From positions 1-5,659 of the forward strand of contig JAPLIF010000172.1 of NCBI GenBank assembly GCA_026389255.1: a stretch of DNA of 5,659 nt, given 5' to 3'. Under the pieces are notes generated by a model, which made no database searches, was not told where the DNA came from, and saw only the letters and a program-made list of their open reading frames with translations. This document shows, in pieces, positions 1 through 5,659 of the stretch. Position 1 is the first letter of the stretch, and the number at the start of each line of letters is the position of its first letter. Made by a program: the position numbers and the translations under genes. The DNA comes from Cyanobacteriota bacterium (GTDB taxonomy: Bacteria > Cyanobacteriota > Cyanobacteriia > PCC-6307 > Cyanobiaceae).

Positions 1-1222
1 GGGCTAGGGCGAAGAGCGCCGCACTGGCCAACACCGCTCCGACCGCGCCCAGCCGCTGACCCAGTACCGGCAACAACACCCCCCTGAACAGGGTTTCCTC
101 AAAAAGGGGAGCCAGCACCGTGGCGGTGAGGCCCAGGCACAGCAACGCAACCCGGTCGCCGCTGTGGAACACCAGTTCCAACAACGGATTGCTGCCTCCC
201 GGTTCACTCCAGACCAAACTGAGCAGCCAACTGGCCAGGGCCACCAGGGGCATCACCATCAGGAGGGCGCCAATGGCTTGAATCAGCGCCCCGGCCAGGG
301 GCCGCCAACGCCATTGCAACCAGCCACCCTCAGGCCCCTGCCGCCCCCGCAGCAACAGGTGCAGGATCAGCAGGGGCGCCGCCATCAAGGCCAGATACTG
401 GAACAGCACCTGCAGGCCCTGGGCCGTGGCGGGGGTCAGGGGCAACTTCTGCAGCAGCGCCTGGGTGGGGCTTTGCAGTAGGGCCGGCAGCAGCACCTCC
501 CCTAGAAGCACGAACCCCCCCGCAATCAGCAAGATGACATCCACCGCTGCAAGCGACGGACCCTGGAGAGGGGGCGATGGCACCAGGGAGCCGCGGTAAT
601 AGCGCCAGAGCTGGCGCAGCAGCAAAAGCACCCCAGCGATCATCAGGACCACGGGCAACACGCTGATCCCCAGCCATTGCATCAGTCGATGGCGGTGTTG
701 CCGCCGGGCGGGGCAGGTGCTCGCTGGCCCTCCGAGTCGCTCACAGGTCAACTGCTCCAACATCGGCTCCTGACCCCAGGGGGCCAGGAGTCGGGCGCGC
801 TCAGCGGCTGCCACGGGCTGGCCCCGCAGCAGGGCCTTGAGCAGGGGCTGGCGGGCCCCATCCACCTGGTCCAGCAACCCGGTGACAGTGGCGGAAGGCG
901 CCCGCTTCGGATCCGTCACCGTTGCTGAATCCAGCAAGGCCATCTCCAGTCGTTGAGCGGCATGGGCGGCCTGGCCGGACGCCTTGATCTGGCGATCCAG
1001 CTCCTGGCTCAGGGCCCCCCGGGGATCGTCACCCACCAAAATCGCCTGCCATGGGGCCGGTAGCCCCTCGGCCGCCAGGGCGGCCACCTCCATCTGCCGG
1101 ACACCGAGGACATCCAGGACCGAAGGCCGCTCCAGGCTGCCCAGCAATCCTTGGGTCCAAAGGACCAGGCTGAGGGCAAGGGCCAGCAGGGCCAGCAGCC
1201 GTTTCCAATAGGGGCTGGCCAT
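1..1222 (-). CDS. CPBP-family intramembrane protease (Abi/CAAX-like), 3' end outside window
   Basis: Reading leftwards from ATG at 1222, the frame stays open for 407 codons to the window edge, so the C-terminus is missing. Seen: an N-terminal membrane segment (about residues 8-26), then a soluble stretch (about 27-178) with a close cysteine pair (C160, C170). Hydrophobic segments follow at about 183-203, 226-247, 268-291, 310-335, 357-373 and 384-407. The family motif EExxxR is present as FEETLFRG (E375, E376, R380). The second family motif, FxxxH, would begin at the very end (ALFALA), with its His just outside the window. CPBP proteins are membrane-embedded glutamic proteases or putative proteases; EExxxR carries the catalytic glutamates. 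The substrate is unknown. The start is supported by AGGAG four bases upstream. It is divergent from the histidine phosphatase gene and may share its promoter region. The family call is firm; the biological role is not known. Confidence 0.88.
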   Translation of the reverse strand, partial: MASPYWKRLLALLALALSLVLWTQGLLGSLERPSVLDVLGVRQMEVAALAAEGLPAPWQAILVGDDPRGALSQELDRQIKASGQAAHAAQRLEMALLDSATVTDPKRAPSATVTGLLDQVDGARQPLLKALLRGQPVAAAERARLLAPWGQEPMLEQLTCERLGGPASTCPARRQHRHRLMQWLGISVLPVVLMIAGVLLLLRQLWRYYRGSLVPSPPLQGPSLAAVDVILLIAGGFVLLGEVLLPALLQSPTQALLQKLPLTPATAQGLQVLFQYLALMAAPLLILHLLLRGRQGPEGGWLQWRWRPLAGALIQAIGALLMVMPLVALASWLLSLVWSEPGGSNPLLELVFHSGDRVALLCLGLTATVLAPLFEETLFRGVLLPVLGQRLGAVGAVLASAALFALA

Positions 1223-1226
1223 GGGG

Positions 1227-1231
1227 CTCCT
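1227..1231 (-). promoter_or_regulatory. Ribosome binding site of the CPBP protease gene
   Basis: The leftward strand reads AGGAG followed by four C residues and the ATG at 1222. This near-consensus Shine-Dalgarno with slightly short spacing supports the chosen start over any upstream codon. The other genes on the right-hand side have weaker or no such signal. Confidence 0.55.
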
Positions 1232-1335
1232 GGGCTCTGGAAGCGGCAGGGGTGGGGGACCGGACAACCGCAGGGCCTCGGAAAACAAGCCATTCAATTC
1301 TGTCGCGCCGACTGGAGGCGATGGCCCGGCTGGGG

Positions 1336-1390
1336 GCCCTCCAACCGCCTGGCTGGGGCCCTCCAATCGCCTGGCTGGGCGCCCTCCAAT
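1336..1390. repeat. Short tandem repeat, 22/23-bp unit, about 2.5 copies
   Basis: The unit begins GCCCTCCAA, has C or T at position 10, and ends CGCCTGGCTGGG. Copy 1 is 1336-1357, copy 2 is 1358-1379 with one base changed, and a partial copy 3 (GCCCTCCAAT) is 1381-1390 after one inserted C. The junctions create small palindromes (GGGCCC and GGGCGCCC). The third copy ends three bases before the phosphatase ATG, so the array occupies its leader and the region upstream of the protease gene. The two full copies are nearly identical, suggesting recent duplication or selection. Function is unknown: protein-binding sites, a leader element or simple slippage would all fit. Confidence 0.75.
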
Positions 1391-1393
1391 ACG

Positions 1394-2764
1394 ATGGCGC
1401 CAGTCCCCCAAGTGGCCGTGTCCCTTCGTCTCGTGTTGGTTCGCCATGGAATCAGCAGCTTCAACCTGGAGGACCGCATCCAGGGCCGGGACGACCTTTC
1501 CTGCCTCACGGACACGGGGCGAGAGCAGGCCCGCTCCTGCGGCCACAACCTGCAGGAGGTGGCGTTCACCGCGGCCCTGTCGTCGCCCCTGAGACGGGCC
1601 CACCACACCGCCGAAGAGCTGCTGGCGGCCCAGGGCCATGGCGTCATCCATGGCCTGGACGACGACCTGCTGGAGATCGACCTGGAGCCCTGGAGAGGCT
1701 GGACACTCAGCGAGCTCGTCCAGCGCGCCCCCGAACTGGAGGCCATCTGGCGCCATCGCCCCGCCGAACTCGAACTCGAACGGTCCGATGGCCGGCGCTA
1801 TCGGCCCCTGCCCGAATTGATGGCGCAGGCCGGCCGCTTCGCCGACCGCCTGATCGGCCTGCATAGCGAAGCCATCGACACCTCCAGCGTTGCTGCCAGC
1901 GTGCTGGTGGTGGGACACAACGCCATTCTGCGGGTGCTGGTGCTGCACCTGCTTGGCATGGGTTTGGAGGGCTTCCGACGGATTCGGCTGGATAACGCCT
2001 CGATCTCAGTCTTCAACTTGAGCCGCCGGGCTGACGGCAGCCTGGAGGTCCAGATCGAGTCCCTCAACGGCACCTCCCACCTCGACGCCCCCCTGCCCCG
2101 TCGCACCGCCGGTCCCCGGCTGCTGCTGGTGCGTCATGGGGAAACCGACTGGAACCGCCAGGGGCGCTTCCAGGGGCAGATCGACATCCCCCTCAACAGC
2201 CGGGGCTTGGAGCAGGCCCAGGCGGCGGGGGATTTTCTGGCGTCGATCCCAATCCAGCGGGCCTACACCAGCGCCATGGCCCGTCCGCGCCAAACGGCCG
2301 AGGCCATCCTGGCCTCCCATCCCCACGTGCCCTTGGTGACCACCCAGGGTCTGCGGGAAATCGGCCACGGCCACTGGGAGGGCCGCCTCGAAAGCGAAAT
2401 CGCCAGCCACTGGCCCGAGCTTCTGGCTGATTGGAAGCGGGCACCGGAAACCGTGCAGATGCCCGAGGGCGAAAATCTCCAACAGGTGTGGGACCGTTCC
2501 CTAGAGGCCTGGCAGCGGATCGTGCGCAGCCTCGACAACGACGAAACGGCCCTGGTGGTGGCCCATGACGCCGTCAACAAGACCCTGATCTGCCACCTTC
2601 TTGGCCTGGAAGCCCGTCACATTTGGGCCGTGAAGCAGGGCAACGGAGGCGTAACGGTGATCGATTACCCCAACGGGGCCGAGGGCCCTGCGGTGGTCAC
2701 CAGCATGAATCTGACCCGCCATCTGGGCGGCGTGCTGGATCGAACCGCCGCCGGGGCCCTTTGA
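1394..2764 (+). CDS. Tandem two-domain histidine phosphatase (phosphoglycerate mutase-like)
   Basis: The 456-residue protein has two complete histidine phosphatase domains joined by a linker at about 209-240. Domain 1 shows LVRHG (R17, H18), SSPLRRAHHTAE (R68), an acidic EIDLEPW (E94) and VVGHN (H175). Domain 2 shows LVRHGETDWN (R247, H248), ARPRQTAE (R297), REIGHGHWEG (E322) and VVAHD (H391). Both sites therefore keep the phospho-accepting His, the phosphate-binding Arg, the second His and the acid. These proteins are cytosolic phosphomonoesterases or mutases; cyanobacterial relatives are often labelled gpmB, and some single-domain relatives act as metal-independent phosphoserine phosphatases. 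The substrate here cannot be told from sequence. ATG 1394 is the only nearby in-frame ATG but has no Shine-Dalgarno; GTG at 1412 or 1418 would give a start closer to the first beta strand. It lies 16 bp upstream of the dihydroorotase-like gene, probably in one operon. Confidence 0.9.
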   Translation: MAPVPQVAVSLRLVLVRHGISSFNLEDRIQGRDDLSCLTDTGREQARSCGHNLQEVAFTAALSSPLRRAHHTAEELLAAQGHGVIHGLDDDLLEIDLEPWRGWTLSELVQRAPELEAIWRHRPAELELERSDGRRYRPLPELMAQAGRFADRLIGLHSEAIDTSSVAASVLVVGHNAILRVLVLHLLGMGLEGFRRIRLDNASISVFNLSRRADGSLEVQIESLNGTSHLDAPLPRRTAGPRLLLVRHGETDWNRQGRFQGQIDIPLNSRGLEQAQAAGDFLASIPIQRAYTSAMARPRQTAEAILASHPHVPLVTTQGLREIGHGHWEGRLESEIASHWPELLADWKRAPETVQMPEGENLQQVWDRSLEAWQRIVRSLDNDETALVVAHDAVNKTLICHLLGLEARHIWAVKQGNGGVTVIDYPNGAEGPAVVTSMNLTRHLGGVLDRTAAGAL

Positions 2765-2780
2765 GCCGGCTGACGCCCCC

Positions 2781-4073
2781 ATGAACGCCCCGCACCTGCT
2801 GCTGCGCCGGGTCAACCTGATGGAGGGGCCGGGGCGCCCCAGCCGGGTGGTGGATGCCTTAATCAGCGGCCAACGGCTGCAGGCCCTGGCCGAACCTGGG
2901 GGCCTGCAAGGACCCTGGCCGAATTCCTGCCCCACCATCGAGGCCCAGACCTGCTGGCTGGCCCCTCCCCTGGTGGATCCCCATAGCGTCCTCGATGACC
3001 CCTACCTGGGCCGGGCCGAAACCCTGACGAGCCTCCAGGCCGCCGCCGCCGCAGGGGGCTACGGCAGTGTGGCGCTGCTGCCCTGGGCCAGGGCCTGGAG
3101 GGACCGCCCCGAGCGGCTGGGCCTGGGTTGGCCGGCGCCGATGCACCTGCACCTCTGTGGCAGCTTCTGCCAAGAAGGCCAGGATCAAGACCTGGCCGGC
3201 CATGGCGACCAATTGGCGGCCGGTGCCATCGGCCTGGCCGCTGGCGACAGCCTGCCCCCCCTGGGGCTGCTGGAGCGGGGCCTAAGTCTGGCGGAAATGG
3301 GCGACAAGCCCGTCCTGCTGCCGGCGCGGGACAGGACCCTCTGCCGCAATGGCTTCGTGCGCGAACGGGTGGAGGCGCTGCGGGCGGGTTGGCCGGTGGA
3401 CCCGGCCCTCAGCGAGATCCTGCCCCTGCAGACCTTGCTCACCCTGGCGGGCCGCCTCCCCCAATCCCGGCTGCGGCTGATGAATCTCTCCACCGCCGAA
3501 GGGGTGTCCCTGCTGCGCCACCACCCGCACCAGCTCCCCCTAACCAGCGTCTGCTGGTGGCACCTCATCAGCGACAGCGGTGCCTTGTCCTTGGCCGATG
3601 AGGGCTGGAAAACTGTTCCCGCCCTGGGGGGTCCCGGGGACCGTCGAGCCCTGATTGAGGCCCTAGCCGAAGGCCTCATCAGTGCCGTGGCGGTCCACCA
3701 CCAGCCCCTGGATGCGGAAGAACAACTCCTGCCCCTGGACCAGCGCCCTGGGGGCTTGGCGGGCCATGGCCTGGTCCTGCCCCTGCTCTGGCAGGAGCTA
3801 GTACGCGCTCAAGGCTGGGAGCCAACCCTGTTGTGGGAACGGCTCTGCTGGGGTCCCGCCCGTTTTCTGGGGGTGGCGGAAGAGACCCTGGCCCCCGGCA
3901 GCCAACGCTGGATTCTGTTTGATGCCGAAAAGTCCTGGCTCTGGCAAGCCCAAAGCGCCAGGTCCTTGGCGGCGAACCCCCCCTGGCCGGAACGGCCCCT
4001 GGTGGGTCAGGTGGTAGCCAGCGGATTCACGGCTGCGTCGGAGTGGTTGGTCCCAGGCTGCCCATCTGGTTGA
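2781..4073 (+). CDS. Dihydroorotase-like amidohydrolase, probably catalytically inactive
   Basis: The 430-residue protein matches type I dihydroorotase (PyrC) in length and architecture. It has an N-terminal beta strand region (1-60) and APPLVDPHSVL followed by LQAAAAAGGYGSVALLP (62-101), the counterpart of PGxxDxHxH...AAAAGGxTTV. LSTAEGVSLLR (236-246) matches the HxST segment. A C-terminal region, SLAANPPWPERPLVGQVVASG (split at 395-404 and 405-415), matches the family's closing beta motif. Active enzymes interconvert carbamoyl-aspartate and dihydroorotate in pyrimidine synthesis using a metal centre. Here the residues at ligand positions are mostly replaced: HxH is HSV (68-70), HxED is PARD (181-184), HxST is NLST (235-238), PHHL is WWHL (259-262) and TDHAPH is VHHQPL (305-310). 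Catalysis is thus unlikely. Automatic annotation would probably call it dihydroorotase. It follows the phosphatase by 16 bp with no Shine-Dalgarno, suggesting coupled translation, and its last 47 bp overlap the end of lepB. Confidence 0.85.
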   Translation: MNAPHLLLRRVNLMEGPGRPSRVVDALISGQRLQALAEPGGLQGPWPNSCPTIEAQTCWLAPPLVDPHSVLDDPYLGRAETLTSLQAAAAAGGYGSVALLPWARAWRDRPERLGLGWPAPMHLHLCGSFCQEGQDQDLAGHGDQLAAGAIGLAAGDSLPPLGLLERGLSLAEMGDKPVLLPARDRTLCRNGFVRERVEALRAGWPVDPALSEILPLQTLLTLAGRLPQSRLRLMNLSTAEGVSLLRHHPHQLPLTSVCWWHLISDSGALSLADEGWKTVPALGGPGDRRALIEALAEGLISAVAVHHQPLDAEEQLLPLDQRPGGLAGHGLVLPLLWQELVRAQGWEPTLLWERLCWGPARFLGVAEETLAPGSQRWILFDAEKSWLWQAQSARSLAANPPWPERPLVGQVVASGFTAASEWLVPGCPSG

Positions 4074-4785
4074 AGGGGTAGAAGCGCCAGAAGGCCCGAC
4101 CGATGATCTCGCTCTGGGGCAGAAAGGGACCACCGGGCCAGAAGCGGCCATCCCAACTGTTGCCCCGGTTATCGCCGAGCACCAGCACATGCTTCGGGGG
4201 CACGACCACGTCGAGGGTGCGGCAAGGGCCGACCCCCTGGGCATTCACCGGGCAGAGATTCTTGACGTAGGGCTCGTTCAGCCGCTGGCCGTTGATGGAC
4301 ACCCGGCCGCGGGGATCCACCGCCACCCGCTCGCCGGGCAGGCCGATGACCCGCTTGATGTAGGCATCGCAGGCGGGCTGCTGCAAGCCCTCCAGGGAAC
4401 CGATGACAGGGATATTGACCAGCAGGCAGGTGAGCGGACCCCGGGGCTGCTGGGAGGTCAGCACCGGGTCAAAGTGGTGGGGGGCATGGAAAACAATGAT
4501 TTCGCCCCGCTGGGGCACCCGGCCCCGATAGCTCAGCTTCTCCACCAGCAGCCGATCCTGGAGCTGGAGACCAGGCAGCATCGATCCCGAAGGGATGTAG
4601 CGGGCCTCGACCAGAAACTGACGGATCCCCAGGGCCACGGCCAGGGTCAACACCAGGCTGCGCCAGAAGGCCCAGGGGTTTTCGGGTTCTTCCTCCGGTT
4701 CAGGGCGCCTGGATCGGGTGGCATGAACCCGGGTGTCTTCAGCGTCGACAGCGGGGAAATGGGCCTGGGGTTCCTTCGGGCTCAA
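4027..4785 (-). CDS. lepB: Signal peptidase I
   Basis: The 252-residue type I leader peptidase removes signal peptides from exported proteins at the outer face of the plasma membrane and, in cyanobacteria, probably at the thylakoid. Seen: a charged, proline-rich cytoplasmic N-terminus (1-37), one membrane segment (about 41-58), then PSGSMLP with nucleophile S68 and S66, followed by YIKRVIGLPGE with general base K144. The GDNRGNSWDGRFW box (G204-W216) and a C-terminal IIGRAFWRFYP complete the family signature. All catalytic boxes are intact. A segment of about 40 residues (103-141) between the IIVFHAP strand and the catalytic lysine carries C120 and C139; a second pair is C178 and C188. The start is TTG at 4785: an in-frame TGA lies at 4797-4795, GGAG sits four bases upstream, and the first downstream ATG is already in the active-site box. 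It is convergent with, and overlaps, the dihydroorotase-like gene. Confidence 0.95.
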   Translation of the reverse strand: MSPKEPQAHFPAVDAEDTRVHATRSRRPEPEEEPENPWAFWRSLVLTLAVALGIRQFLVEARYIPSGSMLPGLQLQDRLLVEKLSYRGRVPQRGEIIVFHAPHHFDPVLTSQQPRGPLTCLLVNIPVIGSLEGLQQPACDAYIKRVIGLPGERVAVDPRGRVSINGQRLNEPYVKNLCPVNAQGVGPCRTLDVVVPPKHVLVLGDNRGNSWDGRFWPGGPFLPQSEIIGRAFWRFYPFNQMGSLGPTTPTQP

Positions 4786-4831
4786 GGCACTCCGTCAGGT
4801 AGGTCGGGGTTCCGGCCAGAGTAGGCACTCC
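4785..4831. repeat. Spaced 9-bp direct repeat in the lepB/unknown-gene divergent spacer
   Basis: AGGCACTCC occurs at 4785-4793 and again at 4823-4831, a period of 38 bp, within a spacer of only 63 bp (4786-4848). The first copy contains the lepB ribosome binding site read on the other strand; the second lies 18 bp before the rightward ATG. It could be a pair of binding sites or chance. No promoter boxes are clear in this GC-rich spacer. Confidence 0.35.
4790..4793 (-). promoter_or_regulatory. Ribosome binding site fixing the TTG start of lepB
   Basis: On the leftward strand GGAG is followed by TGCC and then TTG at 4785-4783. An in-frame TGA at 4797-4795 rules out an earlier start. The coding sequence has no ATG before M69, inside the catalytic box, and its first GTG (codon 45) falls inside the membrane segment, so the TTG is the only start that gives a complete protein. 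Confidence 0.65.
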
Positions 4832-4848
4832 CCTGCCGCCAGGCTTCC

Positions 4849-5659
4849 ATGGCTCGCCCCCGCTGGCATGACGTCCTGCCGGTACCGGCCCATCGCCTGG
4901 GGCGAAGCTGGGACCGGTTTGTGGCGATCTGGGCCGCCATCAACCTGCTGTGGGTGTTCTTCGACCTCAGCTATGTGCCCCTGAGGACCTTCTGGCTGCA
5001 ACGCAATCTTTATCCGATTCCCTCGGCGCCCCTGGCCCTGCCGATCCGCTTCCTGCCTGATGTGACGCCCTGGATGGACCCGATCAAGGGCATTGAGGGC
5101 CACCGGGAAACCCAGGCCTATCAGCGCAGTTTCAACGAGTTGGACCAGGCCATGCTCCAACCCGCCCCTCCCGGGTCGCCCCTGGCGCTCTCGCCGGACC
5201 AGAGCCGCCTGCTGCGGCGCCAGATCCGCCTGAACGAGCAGATGATCGATACCAATCCCTTTGAAGCGACGGGGGCCTCAGGCACCCTGGAAAAGATCAA
5301 ATTCCGGCTGCGCAACCGGGCCAATCGCGACTCGGCCAAGGAGTCCGCGGCCCATTTACTCGATCCCAATCGGCTCAACAGCCAGCTCTGGAAATCGGAG
5401 CGCCGCTTCTGGACCAGGGAGGTGATGCCGCTGGTGGCCACCAACTACTGGCGCTCGATCGACAACAACGGCCGTCCCACGGACCACTTCTGGCGCTACG
5501 ACTTGGTGCTCTTCCAGAGCGTCTTTCTCCTCGACATTCTGTTGAGGGCGGTGCGGCTGCGGCGCCGTCTGCCTGGTCTGAGCTGGAATCAGGCCCTGCT
5601 GCGCCGCTGGATCGACCTGCCCCTGCTGCTGCCGTTCTGGCGCTGGCTGCGGGTGGTGC
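4849..5659 (+). CDS. Membrane protein of unknown function, 3' end outside window
   Basis: The frame opens at ATG 4849 after an in-frame TAG at 4822-4824 and remains open for 270 codons to the window edge. I do not recognise the gene with confidence. Seen: a short basic N-terminus, a hydrophobic segment at about 24-40 (IWAAINLLWVFFDLSYVPL), then a polar, strongly charged region at about 75-215 rich in Arg, Gln and Asn. A second membrane segment lies at about 218-233 (YDLVLFQSVFLLDILL), followed by an arginine cluster (RAVRLRRRL, 233-241). A third hydrophobic stretch with regular arginines (IDLPLLLPFWRWLRVV, 255-270) begins at the end. The last part loosely resembles the sensor/linker region of ion channels, but this is weak. 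Only an AGG five bases upstream serves as a possible ribosome binding site. It is divergent from lepB. It is likely a conserved cyanobacterial membrane protein, but no function can be assigned. Confidence 0.8.
   Translation, partial: MARPRWHDVLPVPAHRLGRSWDRFVAIWAAINLLWVFFDLSYVPLRTFWLQRNLYPIPSAPLALPIRFLPDVTPWMDPIKGIEGHRETQAYQRSFNELDQAMLQPAPPGSPLALSPDQSRLLRRQIRLNEQMIDTNPFEATGASGTLEKIKFRLRNRANRDSAKESAAHLLDPNRLNSQLWKSERRFWTREVMPLVATNYWRSIDNNGRPTDHFWRYDLVLFQSVFLLDILLRAVRLRRRLPGLSWNQALLRRWIDLPLLLPFWRWLRVV

Larger units (their letters stand above)
1223..1393. other. Divergent intergenic region between protease and phosphatase genes
   Basis: This 171-bp spacer separates two divergent genes and should contain both promoters. 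Its only A/T-rich patch is about 1281-1302, in otherwise very GC-rich DNA, and is the most likely promoter location. No -35/-10 pair is good enough to assign on either strand. The right half (1336-1390) is filled by a short tandem repeat. No RNA gene is evident. Confidence 0.5.

Noticed and set aside
1261..1310. Possible promoter boxes in the A/T-rich patch
   Set aside because: Matches on either strand reach only about four of six bases without a correctly spaced partner, so no promoter is called.
1151..1393. Open extension of the phosphatase frame upstream of 1394
   Set aside because: It would overlap the divergent protease gene and translate the tandem repeat into low-complexity sequence; the histidine phosphatase domain begins just after 1394.
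2006..2482. 158-codon leftward frame inside the phosphatase gene
   Set aside because: It has no domain pattern and lies across both conserved phosphatase domains; such frames are common at high GC.
4189..4824. 211-codon rightward frame opposite lepB
   Set aside because: It is a GC-rich shadow with no recognisable motif; the opposing strand carries all signal peptidase catalytic boxes.
1..5659. HIP1 palindrome GCGATCGC, common in many cyanobacteria
   Set aside because: No copy was seen by eye. Its absence does not argue against a cyanobacterium, because marine picocyanobacteria are generally depleted in it, but it gives no positive support either.
1..5659. CRISPR array, tRNA/rRNA gene, insertion sequence or defence island
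   Set aside because: No regular spaced repeats, cloverleaf, terminal inverted repeats or transposase motifs were seen. The CPBP family includes some phage-resistance (Abi) proteins, but nothing else here suggests a defence system.

Overview
The window is about two-thirds G+C by eye, densely packed and free of mobile elements. Gene content and protein style suggest a GC-rich picocyanobacterium of the Synechococcus/Cyanobium type. The pointers are a LepB with a cysteine-bearing insertion before its YIKRV motif, a two-domain histidine phosphatase of about 450 residues, a dihydroorotase-like protein of about 430 residues, and a TM-flanked hypothetical protein with cyanobacterial flavour. This assignment is inference from family resemblance, not a database match.

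Layout from left to right. A CPBP-family (Abi/CAAX-like) intramembrane protease is read leftwards from 1222 and runs off the left edge. A 171-bp divergent spacer (1223-1393) carries about 2.5 copies of a 22/23-bp tandem repeat. Rightward from 1394 lies a tandem two-domain histidine phosphatase. It is followed after 16 bp by a dihydroorotase-like gene (2781-4073) that probably shares its transcript. Signal peptidase I (lepB) is read leftwards from a TTG codon at 4785, and its 3' end overlaps the dihydroorotase-like gene tail to tail by 47 bp. A 63-bp divergent spacer then leads to an unrecognised membrane protein that starts at 4849 and runs off the right edge.

Three of the five genes concern membrane or envelope proteins: the CPBP protease, LepB and the unknown protein. 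The central pair is metabolic in ancestry. The most notable point is that the dihydroorotase-like protein keeps the amidohydrolase fold signature from end to end but lacks nearly every metal-binding and catalytic residue of type I dihydroorotases. It is best read as a pseudoenzyme, perhaps structural or regulatory. No RNA gene, CRISPR array, insertion sequence or convincing intrinsic terminator was seen. No gene-free stretch exceeds 300 bases.
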